NCBI GenBank assembly: GCA_028687995.1
Contig: JAQTZA010000010.1
Location: forward strand, 1 to 64,000
Length of the DNA stretch: 64,000 nucleotides
From: Bacteroidales bacterium
Lineage (GTDB): Bacteria; Bacteroidota; Bacteroidia; Bacteroidales; UBA7332
Reading direction: 5' to 3'
The notes under the pieces were generated by a model. It made no database searches, was not told the origin of the DNA, and saw nothing but the letters and a program-made list of their open reading frames with translations. Below are positions 55,254 to 63,794 of the stretch, in pieces. Every line of letters begins with the position of its first letter. Position 1 is the stretch's first letter. The position numbers and the translations under genes are program-made.

Positions 55254-56510
55254 TTATGTTGTTATTCCAAGTATATTTTTAATTATTTCAATTAAAGTAT
55301 TATTGTCTTCAAAGAAAGATGCCAATATTGGATTTCCAAAGATTGTCAAAATACCCATTGCTTCAAATGCGATTCTAAAAGAAAATAATATTGAAAAAAT
55401 TAGGCCAGGTACCGCAATGATTTTCCACCAATTTATTAAATGATTAGATTTATAATATTGAAAATATAAATAAAAGAATCCCAAGACAATAAATTCAGAG
55501 AGAACAATAAATCTAATGCCCGATGGTATAAGACTAGATACATTTGCAATACCTGAAATTAATAGTGAAAAATTAAACAAACTTGACATAATTTTATTTT
55601 CTAAGATGTCCTTTGTTTTTGTATAAAGAATTACTAGCAACGTAGCAATTGACCATCGCAAAACAAATGCTGAGAAAACAACATGCCAAGTTGCATTGTC
55701 TATCATATCTTTTCTTACATTGGCGTATTCTTCATTAGCATATATATCTACTCTTTCATGAAATATATTAGGAAGAAGATCTTTCAAAAGGTCCCCAACA
55801 AAATTTACATTTAGTTCCTTTAAAAAGAAAGTAAAAATATAGAAGAAGAAATAAATAGGCAATCGGTTTCCCACCAAGAGATAAAAAACAAATACCGATG
55901 CTGGCAACATAAAAGAGAAGTGAAACAAAGGTGTGAGAACAACCCAAAGGAGTGCCTTTTTATTTCCAACAACTAGATATTGATAAACACCATAAACAAA
56001 TATCTGAGCTGAGGCCCAAAATCGAAATCCGTTTATGTTCCAGAAACCAACAATAAGCGAAAACTTAACCAACAAAATAAATAATAACAGATTGAACTTA
56101 TAAGGTGATTTTTCGATCAATAGCCATATATTTCGTGAATAAAAGAATCCAAATATAAGTGCGTAAACAGCAAATAAAATATGATGATTTCCTGTAAATT
56201 GTGAGACTACAAATAAAATGATTGGATTTGCAATATCAAGTTGACCGTCCTCATCAGAATAAAATTCTTTAGAAAATTCTGCAAAAGAGACCTTCGTTTC
56301 ATGAAGCTTCATCACTGCAGCCTTTTCTCTGGTCGAGTCAGAGGAATCACCTACTACAACCATCGTATAACCATAAAAAACCACAAATAGCCAAACGATA
56401 TTTTTCGCCCACGAAGCTCTGTAATTCTTAATAGCCAATATCAATGACGCCAGTGGCCAAAGAAAAAATATTACAGAAATATATTTACTATTTGTGACCT
56501 TTTCTGCCAT
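55254..56510 (-). CDS. EpsG-family membrane protein, probable Wzy-type polymerase
   Basis: A 418-residue integral membrane protein with about 10 transmembrane helices and a large loop near residues 55-95 (GDSSDSTREKAAVMKLHE, then FYSDEDGQLD), the EpsG hallmark region. RFWASAQIFVYGVYQYL and FHFSFMLPASVFVFYLL are typical of the family. EpsG-like proteins polymerise lipid-linked repeat units. It is the only polymerase candidate in the window. It ends 1 nt from the upstream glycosyltransferase gene. Confidence 0.82.
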   Translation of the reverse strand: MAEKVTNSKYISVIFFLWPLASLILAIKNYRASWAKNIVWLFVVFYGYTMVVVGDSSDSTREKAAVMKLHETKVSFAEFSKEFYSDEDGQLDIANPIILFVVSQFTGNHHILFAVYALIFGFFYSRNIWLLIEKSPYKFNLLLFILLVKFSLIVGFWNINGFRFWASAQIFVYGVYQYLVVGNKKALLWVVLTPLFHFSFMLPASVFVFYLLVGNRLPIYFFFYIFTFFLKELNVNFVGDLLKDLLPNIFHERVDIYANEEYANVRKDMIDNATWHVVFSAFVLRWSIATLLVILYTKTKDILENKIMSSLFNFSLLISGIANVSSLIPSGIRFIVLSEFIVLGFFYLYFQYYKSNHLINWWKIIAVPGLIFSILFSFRIAFEAMGILTIFGNPILASFFEDNNTLIEIIKNILGITT

Positions 56511-56511
56511 T

Positions 56512-57645
56512 CTATTGTTTCAACTGTAAAAAACTATTTACAATATTTTTGATATTGTATTTCTGGATATTATCAAATTTCATTTTACGAGAATAATTTC
56601 GTTGAAGAAATTCATCAATTATTTCTGGATAAATTTGCTTTTCAATATTAAGAACTGGACGATTAGTCATATAATAATCGATCAGTTTACTTGGTGATTG
56701 TATCTCTGTGTTATTGTCAAAATTGACCAAAAAATCCATTTTGGATAGCTCTAATAAGAGCTCATCACGTGGTATATAATTGCGTAATACTAACTTACTA
56801 CCTAATTTCGACAAGTGTTGTTGAAATAAATCTTTTTGATTAGTGAATACCACAAATCGAAAATCGAGTTCAAGAGTTGAAATGTAATCGAGTAAAGGTC
56901 TCGGATCTCTGATGAATGGTGCTAAACTGCCTGCATAACCAAACGTAATTATTGGATTTATTATCTCTTCGTTATTTTCGACATACCCCTCGAAACTAAA
57001 TCCTTGTGGTATAATGTGGATCTTTTCGTGAAATTCAGGATAGTATGCCTTTCGCCCATTTTCTATTGGAATGGTAACAAAATCAGCCTTTCGCATAAAC
57101 CATTTCTCTATGTATTTAAAATAGAAAGGTTTTCGAAATGTATCTAATACATCTCCCATGTATGGATCTCCACAATCTGCCACCCAAGTATGAGCAATTT
57201 TATGTTTTTTGGTGCGAGAAAGAGCAACACCCCAATGAACTGGATACGGTGCAGAGAAAGAGATTAATAAATCATATCCCGTTTCAGCATTAAGAATACT
57301 ACGTACTTTAAAAACCTCCTCTACGGCTGGATATTCGAACAACAATAGCATAAGCCTGTTCGCAATTCTAGAGAAAATACTTCCTATGGAATTCTTAAAA
57401 TCGGGTACCGTTCTAAAAGTTGATTTCTCCCACATTTTGAATTTAAGTGGATATTTTTGAAGAAAATCTGTGTAATCATGATCCCTGAATTTTGAAAATA
57501 CTGTTACATCATATCCTCGACAGATTAGTTCTTTGGCAAGTTCAGTCGCTCTGAAACTTCGGGGTGAAATTTCGGGATAAAATCCATTCGAAACTAATAA
57601 TATTTTCTTTTTTAATTCGCTCATATTTTTATAATCATTATCCAC
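56512..57645 (-). CDS. GT4-like glycosyltransferase
   Basis: A 377-residue GT-B protein. ILLVSNGFYPEISPRSFRATELAKELICRGYDVTVFSK is a characteristic acceptor-side start, and YPVHWGVALSRTKKHKIAHTWVADCGDPY follows. The donor half has PIITFGYAGSLAPF and VNFDNNTEIQSPSKLIDYYMTNRPVLNI, using PSKL instead of EX7E. Met8 (codon at 57624), giving MSELKKKILLV, is an alternative start; the first seven residues lie close to the repeat region upstream. Confidence 0.83.
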   Translation of the reverse strand: MDNDYKNMSELKKKILLVSNGFYPEISPRSFRATELAKELICRGYDVTVFSKFRDHDYTDFLQKYPLKFKMWEKSTFRTVPDFKNSIGSIFSRIANRLMLLLFEYPAVEEVFKVRSILNAETGYDLLISFSAPYPVHWGVALSRTKKHKIAHTWVADCGDPYMGDVLDTFRKPFYFKYIEKWFMRKADFVTIPIENGRKAYYPEFHEKIHIIPQGFSFEGYVENNEEIINPIITFGYAGSLAPFIRDPRPLLDYISTLELDFRFVVFTNQKDLFQQHLSKLGSKLVLRNYIPRDELLLELSKMDFLVNFDNNTEIQSPSKLIDYYMTNRPVLNIEKQIYPEIIDEFLQRNYSRKMKFDNIQKYNIKNIVNSFLQLKQ

Positions 57646-57798
57646 AGGTTAAAATTACAGTCCTCAGATTTCACAACTGTTCACAGATTAAGTATTACGA
57701 CCGAAATAATGGCACCTACTTTGTACATAATTGAATCACTGCTTAGTGAGTATTGAAAACGACTTTATATAATTTATCTGTGTTAATCCGCACAAACT
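57638..57798. repeat. Degenerate CACAGATT repeat region with one DnaA box
   Basis: Between wecB and the downstream glycosyltransferase lie repeated CACAG/CTGTG words: TTATCCACAG (57638-57647), TTCACAGATTAAG (57680-57692) and the inverted ATCTGTGTTAATC (57776-57788). TTATCCACA is a perfect DnaA box, but single. A small hairpin TCACT-GCTT-AGTGA sits at 57736-57749. I recall similar CACAGATT repeats scattered in Bacteroidota genomes, so this is probably a worn repeat element. At 167 nt this is the widest gap in the operon. Confidence 0.45.
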
Positions 57799-57812
57799 AT
57801 GCGAAAATCTTG

Positions 57813-58898
57813 TCACATCTTTGTTTTCAGTACCTCAACAATTCTCTCGGCAGCTTTTCCATCCCAAAGTTCAGGAATTCCTCCCTTTTTCCAGTTTCCC
57901 GAGAATAATAGACCTAATGCAGGAGCAATATTTGCAGGGTTTGTACCAATTAATTCATTGGTGCCAACAGTAATGGTTTCTGGTCGTTCAGTATTATCGC
58001 GTAGAGTCAAACACGGAACCCCCATCACCGTGGTCTCTTCGGTTATCCCACCAGAGTCTGTAATTACCGCTTTAGCATGCTGAACTAGGTAATTGAAATG
58101 CAAATAACCCAGCGGATCTACAGTATGCAAAGTTGGAGCAGAAATACCTAATTCGTTGAATATCTTTGCAGTTCGTGGGTGTATCGGGAAAATAATTGGT
58201 AAACCGTTCGAATGCGCAACAATTTCATCGATTAACGTTTTAAGTTTACCAGCTTCATCCACATTTGCTGGCCGATGAAGAGTCATTATGATATAGTTCT
58301 TATCTGACAAATTTAAATCATCAAAAAATGAAGGTTTCTCAAAGCGACTCATATTCTTTAGCAAGGTATCTATCATCACATTGCCCACAAAAAAGATGCG
58401 CTCCTCCTCCACCCCAGCTTTTCGCAGGTTTTGATTTGCCACTTCTGATGTAGTAAAAAAGTAATCTGCCAAACTATCAGTCACCATCCGATTAATCTCT
58501 TCGGGCATCGACAAATCGAATGAGCGTATACCAGCTTCCACATGAGCTACCTTCGTATTCATTTTTTTTGCAACAATTGAACACGCCATAGTTGATGTTA
58601 CATCACCTACCACAATTACTAAATCGGTGGGATTTGCTACCAACTCTTTCTCAAATGCAACCATAATAGCAGCTGTCTGCTCCGCTTGAGTGCCACCTCC
58701 GCATCCCAAATTTGCATTTGGTTGAGGAATATTCAATTCTGAGAAAAAGGTATCGCTCATTTTCTGGTCGTAATGCTGACCGGTATGAACTAAGCGATAA
58801 GACAATTTGGTTATTGAGTCTATCGAAACAATTGCGTGAATAATAGGTGCTATCTTCATAAAATTCGGACGGGCACCAGCTATTATAGTAATCTTCAT
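57813..58898 (-). CDS. wecB: UDP-N-acetylglucosamine 2-epimerase (non-hydrolysing)
   Basis: Interconverts UDP-GlcNAc and UDP-ManNAc, supplying ManNAc (or ManNAcA precursor) to the glycan. ITIIAGARPNFMKIAPII (residues 3-20), GGGTQAEQTAAIM, VVGDVTSTMACSIVAKKM, HVEAGIRSFDLSMPEEINRMVTDSL and ITDSGGITEET are all diagnostic, with the catalytic Asp/Glu/His present. At 361 residues it has family length. No UDP-ManNAc dehydrogenase is seen in the window. Confidence 0.95.
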   Translation of the reverse strand: MKITIIAGARPNFMKIAPIIHAIVSIDSITKLSYRLVHTGQHYDQKMSDTFFSELNIPQPNANLGCGGGTQAEQTAAIMVAFEKELVANPTDLVIVVGDVTSTMACSIVAKKMNTKVAHVEAGIRSFDLSMPEEINRMVTDSLADYFFTTSEVANQNLRKAGVEEERIFFVGNVMIDTLLKNMSRFEKPSFFDDLNLSDKNYIIMTLHRPANVDEAGKLKTLIDEIVAHSNGLPIIFPIHPRTAKIFNELGISAPTLHTVDPLGYLHFNYLVQHAKAVITDSGGITEETTVMGVPCLTLRDNTERPETITVGTNELIGTNPANIAPALGLLFSGNWKKGGIPELWDGKAAERIVEVLKTKM

Positions 58899-58919
58899 AT
58901 CAATTTGCTAATTAATAAG

Positions 58920-60074
58920 TTATAATTGAGCTTCAAGCGCTTTAAAGAATGAGTTCGACTTTTGTCTCTCAACTTCCATATTTTCATCAATCGTCTGACT
59001 TATTTGATCGCGATTTTTTACGGCAAAATCTATTTGACTGAAGAGTCTCTCTTCGTCTTGTTTACTCATTCTATTATACTCAAAGCAGAAATCGCTTAAA
59101 TTCAAATCATTCAATACTTGTTTTATTTTTCCCACATAATCATATTTGAAATTTGTATTATCAAACGAAAAAGTGGGTACTCCGCCTTTTAAACCTAATA
59201 ACGTTCCATGAAAATAGTTTGTAAAATTTAAATGCAAACCTGCATACAAATTGTACCATTCAAATGGAGATAAATTATTGTAAAAATGATTTTTTAGAAA
59301 TGGATTGTATTTATCCTTCAATCTGTTTCTCAAATAAAGGTTTACATATTGGTATCCAGGACCAAGATGTTGTTGAATTTTAGGCATATAATCAATTGCG
59401 CCTGCCATTATACCAACAATTGGTTTTTTGATGTCAATCTTTTCTCTTTGCAACAAATAGCTAGCATAATCTTTTTCGGGCTTGCGAAGTAGAACCGTTG
59501 GATCGCAATTTCGGTTTATAATCAAAGACGAATCAATCGATTGAATGAAATTGTGTGTTTCTTGGTCACGAACGCCAATATAGTTGAAACTTTTTAACGC
59601 TTGTCCAATGTATGATTTCTCCTCTTCGGTTACTTTGGCAAAATCTGTACTATAAGCAGACGCGGCATAACTTAACTTAGCACATTGAAGGTTATCTCCA
59701 AAAAGCCAATACGGATTTTCGACTTCCATCTTTTGATAAGCCCATACAGCATCACTACCTGTGATAACAATATCATAGCGCTTTGAAATATAGTTCAACA
59801 ATTTTGAATAGTCATTGGTAATAAGCGTTTCGGGCGAAAGTGGCAAAAGATTCAAATCGCTTCTGAATCTTTTATACTTCTGGTAATATTCTTTTGCTCC
59901 AAGAATTCGATACAAAGGCTCCTTGTAATGTGCATTCTTATATTCAATCTCAAAATCAATAATTTCAACGATTGGACCATAACGCTTCATAATTTCGTGA
60001 GAAAGCGCATAAGCTTGCATAAAAGCGCCATAATTGATACTTCGATGGAAAGTAAGAATTCCTATTTTTTTCAT
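58920..60074 (-). CDS. Polysaccharide pyruvyl transferase
   Basis: Adds pyruvate from phosphoenolpyruvate as a ketal to a sugar of the repeat unit (PF04230). IGILTFHRSINYGAFMQAYALSHE (residues 4-27) is a typical start, and YDIVITGSDAVWAY (~98-111) is the conserved core. GVRDQETHNFI, NRNCDPTVLL, and LNFTNYFHGTLLGLKGGVPTFSFD contain the catalytic His region. At 384 residues it has the expected length. It is 2 nt from the nitroreductase-like gene, a pairing seen in other capsule loci. Confidence 0.9.
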   Translation of the reverse strand: MKKIGILTFHRSINYGAFMQAYALSHEIMKRYGPIVEIIDFEIEYKNAHYKEPLYRILGAKEYYQKYKRFRSDLNLLPLSPETLITNDYSKLLNYISKRYDIVITGSDAVWAYQKMEVENPYWLFGDNLQCAKLSYAASAYSTDFAKVTEEEKSYIGQALKSFNYIGVRDQETHNFIQSIDSSLIINRNCDPTVLLRKPEKDYASYLLQREKIDIKKPIVGIMAGAIDYMPKIQQHLGPGYQYVNLYLRNRLKDKYNPFLKNHFYNNLSPFEWYNLYAGLHLNFTNYFHGTLLGLKGGVPTFSFDNTNFKYDYVGKIKQVLNDLNLSDFCFEYNRMSKQDEERLFSQIDFAVKNRDQISQTIDENMEVERQKSNSFFKALEAQL

Positions 60075-60076
60075 TA

Positions 60077-61048
60077 CTAATAGACTTTTGTATAAGATTT
60101 ATAACTAAACCGCTCAGAGTGCGCTACATCAAGTTCTTCGGGTAAAACTCCCACTCCAATCATCATAATGGGTACCTCGCTTTCTTGTATATCGCAATAT
60201 TGTGATAATTTCTTCAACTTCGAATATTCAAAACCCATATTGAGCGAAACGGTTCCCAAACCAAAAGAATGCAATGCATACATTAAAGTCATGGCGTATA
60301 AACCACCATTCACATAAGGCTGATGAAATTCTCCTCCAAAAAAACTGTTATAACTTGAGGTGACCAAAATTACGCAACCCATCTCTTCTTTGAATTGTCG
60401 CGCACCAGTTTGATAATCCAAAATATTAATCATTTTCTGCTTATCGAAAAAGACATGAGCTCCCCAGGGTTGACGGTTACATGCAGATGGAGTTCCTTCT
60501 GCAATCTTCAAAGCCTTAAATACAAGTTCAGGATCAACCGCTTCACCCGTAAAATTGCGAATACTGTAGCGCGAATTCACAAAATTCTCAAAATCAATCA
60601 TTGCACTTTTTTGAATTTCCTCCCGTGTAATATGATTCACCCCACCTATAATCTCGGGGTATTCATTATTCTCAAATTCTTTAAGCTTATGATACCTATT
60701 ACTTATCGCTTCATTTACCACGCCATGTTTTGCGTTAAACTCAATATATTTTTCCACTATTCTAAGAATAAAGGAGAGCATATATTGATCTTTATATTGA
60801 TGATGATAAATTGTTAAGTGATCTAATAGGTCGATAATTTTGGGTACACCAAATCCAACCTTGGTATGCCGAAATGACAATCCTTTTTCAATAATATGAG
60901 CCTCAACAATAAGATCTGCTCTTAATTTTGTTTGACTATGTTCTCTATCACTGGTACCTAAATGTCTCAACAACAAAAAGAACTCATGGGATAACCACCT
61001 AAAAGCATTGTATCTTTTACCGAGGTAATGTCTGATTTTTGAATACAT
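60077..61048 (-). CDS. Nitroreductase-like protein of the glycan operon
   Basis: A 323-residue protein in which residues ~150-320 are a nitroreductase fold: SRYSIRNFTGEAVDPELVFKALKIAEGTPSACNRQPW (FMN site), INILDYQTGARQFKE, VNGGLYAMTLMYALHSFGLGTVSLNMGF and MMIGVGVLPEE. The first ~140 residues are an unusual helical extension (YHHQYKDQYMLSFILRIVEKYIEF) with no known motif. Similar long nitroreductases lie next to pyruvyl transferases in other Bacteroidota capsule loci. A role in sugar oxidation/reduction is inference. Confidence 0.83.
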   Translation of the reverse strand: MYSKIRHYLGKRYNAFRWLSHEFFLLLRHLGTSDREHSQTKLRADLIVEAHIIEKGLSFRHTKVGFGVPKIIDLLDHLTIYHHQYKDQYMLSFILRIVEKYIEFNAKHGVVNEAISNRYHKLKEFENNEYPEIIGGVNHITREEIQKSAMIDFENFVNSRYSIRNFTGEAVDPELVFKALKIAEGTPSACNRQPWGAHVFFDKQKMINILDYQTGARQFKEEMGCVILVTSSYNSFFGGEFHQPYVNGGLYAMTLMYALHSFGLGTVSLNMGFEYSKLKKLSQYCDIQESEVPIMMIGVGVLPEELDVAHSERFSYKSYTKVY

Positions 61049-61057
61049 TTTATAGAA

Positions 61058-62149
61058 TTATTTTCTGATTAAATAGCGGTTATACAATCCCAATCCACTA
61101 TACAAAAATTCCAAAATAAATATGTGGCGAATGGTTAAGAAGTTTTTTATACGACATAAAATGGTTCTAAACTTCCAAAAACACATAAAATAGATATAAC
61201 CCTTATTGAAAACTATGCCAATTCTCGCAAATACATAATTGCATCCATCTGTATCCAACTTATGAACTCCTCTTTCAACTAATTTTTTGTAAATGACACC
61301 TCCTGTTTTAAATTTAAGTGCAGTAGCAGCACTTACAAAGGGAAGTGTAACAAATTTGGCAATGGCTTGATTAAGAAAGTTTCTTTGTTCTTGTTCCAAA
61401 TCTACCCTATTTTTAAAAGCAATCAGATTATCAACTGCCAGCAAAAAACCATTCACAGCTCGATCGGTATAAAATAGGTTAGAGTTAGTAGCCGAACCTC
61501 GACGTGTAGTTCTTCGATAAAATGAATGTCCGTCAAAGATACATCTTTTAGCCACACACATCAATCGGGCAATCAACTCTCCATCTTCAAGAAAAGGAAC
61601 ATTCGGTAAATAACGTAGTTCATAAATATTTAATAGATTTCTTTCAAAAATTACACCTACTAATCTATCAGGATCAGTCTGACTATCACCACGCGCAATA
61701 AAATATGCATCTATGCCAACATAAAGTTCACTACTGTTTTCAAGATTGAATACATCACTTCTAATACTTCCATCTTCGTTGAGGAAAGTATAACCCAAAA
61801 AGGAGACTTGTGCATTGTATTTTTCAACTTTTGCAATAATCCGACAAAAGCTATTCTCCTCAACATAATCATCAGGATCAATAAACAAAATGTATTTACC
61901 TATGGCTTTGTCAATACCGTTGTTTCTAGCCTTCGAAACGCCTTGATTTTGTTGGTCTATCAGAATAATATTTGCAAATTCTTTTTGCAAACTTTCAACG
62001 ATGTCTTTACAATTATCAGGAGATCCATCATTAATACAAATGATCTCGTAGTCCGTTTTCGGAATATCTTGATTTTCTAACGATCTAATGCATTTTTCCA
62101 CATAAGGAGCCACGTTGTACATTGGGACAATTATCGAGATCACTTTCAT
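61058..62149 (-). CDS. GT2-family glycosyltransferase
   Basis: A 363-residue GT-A enzyme. ISIIVPMYNVAPYVEKCIRSLENQDI and EIICINDGSPDNC are the canonical nucleotide-binding start, and ILFIDPDDYVEENSF holds the metal-binding acidic residues (~90-98). The C-terminal half (after ~210) carries amphipathic helices and a hydrophobic end typical of capsule GT2 proteins. The stop overlaps no gene; the start overlaps the fusion gene by 4 nt (ATGA). Confidence 0.9.
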   Translation of the reverse strand: MKVISIIVPMYNVAPYVEKCIRSLENQDIPKTDYEIICINDGSPDNCKDIVESLQKEFANIILIDQQNQGVSKARNNGIDKAIGKYILFIDPDDYVEENSFCRIIAKVEKYNAQVSFLGYTFLNEDGSIRSDVFNLENSSELYVGIDAYFIARGDSQTDPDRLVGVIFERNLLNIYELRYLPNVPFLEDGELIARLMCVAKRCIFDGHSFYRRTTRRGSATNSNLFYTDRAVNGFLLAVDNLIAFKNRVDLEQEQRNFLNQAIAKFVTLPFVSAATALKFKTGGVIYKKLVERGVHKLDTDGCNYVFARIGIVFNKGYIYFMCFWKFRTILCRIKNFLTIRHIFILEFLYSGLGLYNRYLIRK

Positions 62150-63789
62150 TTTGACTGTAATTTATTATTGAAAAGAGATGTCTTTATTTTATTCCATATA
62201 TTCTCAATTGAAAATTTAATATTCTCAACTAATCCAAAAACATTACTTGCAACTTTTGATTGAGTTATCCAATAGAGTATTTTCACATTAAATGGTAACA
62301 TGTCTTTTTGGACTGGATACATTGCCTTATAATTAAAATCGTGTAATTTATACCTCAAAAATATAGTATTGTATTTCAACATAATAAAACGAACAAATTC
62401 AATAGAAAACTCATATTTTGAAATATAATAAAGTCTTAGTTCTATGGATGACAACTGAAACCTCAACTGTTTTTTTAATTCTTTCTCACGACTAAGAGTG
62501 CCTTCATTGATGCGATAGACTGAAGTAACTTCATCTAAATATTTGACAGCTGACAATTTTGAAATCCCAAACCAAATTTGAATATCTCCCATTTTAAAAA
62601 GTGAAGTAAAGGCTATTGGGTCATTCTCTACACTTTTGAAATAAAGGTCTTTTTTAAATAAAACCGTAGATGTTCTGATTTTATAAGATCCTATCAAAAT
62701 TGCTTCACTTACATTCAACTCTCGACTTATATCATAAATTTTATTTGAAGTTGTGGCAGAATTAACTGCCTCTACTAAAGAATTACTGTGTTGATAATAC
62801 AAATTGCAGTCAGTATGAATTAAGCCAAAATCATCATTTGCTTCCAAAAAGTCGACTTGTTTTTGCAATTTCAACGAATCTATCCAGTAATCGTCTCCTT
62901 CGCACATGGCAATGTATTTTCCCTTTGCTCGAGGAAATTGAAAAGTCTTAGATACGCTGATTCCTTTTGAAAATTGATTTTGTGTTTGATAGATTGGTTT
63001 AATAATATCGGGATATTTCTCTTGATAATCACTAATAATTTTAGTAGAATTATCAGTAGAAGCGTCATCATGCAAAAGAATTTCAAAATCGAAATTTGTC
63101 TTTTGATTCAGAAATCCTTGAATACACTGCTCCAGATATTGAGAATGGTTATATACCAAACAGCAGATGCTTACTAAAATTTTAGGTTGTGATTTTGTAT
63201 CTAAAATATATTGGTCTTTTATCATTTTAACAGCCAAAGGCAATAATTTCACCTCCTCATCGAAGACTCGTCCACCTAAATTCCAGGCTGTTTCGTTCTC
63301 TACGACGGCAATACTTTTCTGAAGGATAATTTCACCTGTATCTATTCCTGAATCAACAAAGTGAACGGTACATCCTGCTTCTTTTTCATTTGCTGCCAAA
63401 ACAGCTTCTTGAACTTTCACGCCATACATTCCTTTTCCTCCGAATTTAGGCAGAAGTGAGGGGTGTGTATTAATTATCTTGTTTTGCCATTTTGCACAAA
63501 ACCAATCAGGTAATATCGGGAAGAAACCTGCCAAAACAATTAAATTCGTAGTATAAGGAATTGATGCATCAATTTCATAGAAAAAACGATCACCTAGAGA
63601 ATCAATATTGAAAGAAAATACTGGTATTTGATGCCTTTCTGCTCGATTTATGGCACCACAATCTCGATCAACAACTAACTGAGAAATTGAGTAATCAAAT
63701 TCAGCTTGATGATCAATAAGAGATTGAAAATTGCCTCCACCGCCCGACGAAAACACTACAATCTCAAATATTTCTTTTGAACAATTCAT
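62146..63789 (-). CDS. Fusion of PurN-like formyltransferase and GT2 glycosyltransferase
   Basis: A 547-residue two-domain protein. Residues ~1-195 match the PurN/formyl-transferase fold: VVFSSGGGGNFQSLIDH (~11-27), INTHPSLLPKFGGKG, and GCTVHFVDSGIDTGEII. The catalytic set is Asn107, His109 and Asp150, with all three present. Residues ~205-310 are GT2: ILVSICCLVYNHSQYLEQCI, ILLHDDASTDNST and CEGDDYWIDSLKLQKQVDFL with metal-binding acidic residues. The remaining ~230 residues are a helical GT2 tail. It should use N10-formyl-THF to formylate a sugar amine and also transfer a sugar; the substrate is unknown. Confidence 0.82.
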   Translation of the reverse strand: MNCSKEIFEIVVFSSGGGGNFQSLIDHQAEFDYSISQLVVDRDCGAINRAERHQIPVFSFNIDSLGDRFFYEIDASIPYTTNLIVLAGFFPILPDWFCAKWQNKIINTHPSLLPKFGGKGMYGVKVQEAVLAANEKEAGCTVHFVDSGIDTGEIILQKSIAVVENETAWNLGGRVFDEEVKLLPLAVKMIKDQYILDTKSQPKILVSICCLVYNHSQYLEQCIQGFLNQKTNFDFEILLHDDASTDNSTKIISDYQEKYPDIIKPIYQTQNQFSKGISVSKTFQFPRAKGKYIAMCEGDDYWIDSLKLQKQVDFLEANDDFGLIHTDCNLYYQHSNSLVEAVNSATTSNKIYDISRELNVSEAILIGSYKIRTSTVLFKKDLYFKSVENDPIAFTSLFKMGDIQIWFGISKLSAVKYLDEVTSVYRINEGTLSREKELKKQLRFQLSSIELRLYYISKYEFSIEFVRFIMLKYNTIFLRYKLHDFNYKAMYPVQKDMLPFNVKILYWITQSKVASNVFGLVENIKFSIENIWNKIKTSLFNNKLQSK

Positions 63790-63794
63790 CTTTC

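Noticed and set aside
57638-57646. DnaA box as evidence of an origin or replication element
   Set aside because: A single perfect box in a repeat-rich gap can arise by chance; no cluster or skew can be shown from here.
60395-60817. 140-residue plus-strand frame inside the nitroreductase gene
   Set aside because: Antisense to a well supported flavoprotein gene with clear motifs and no independent evidence of coding.
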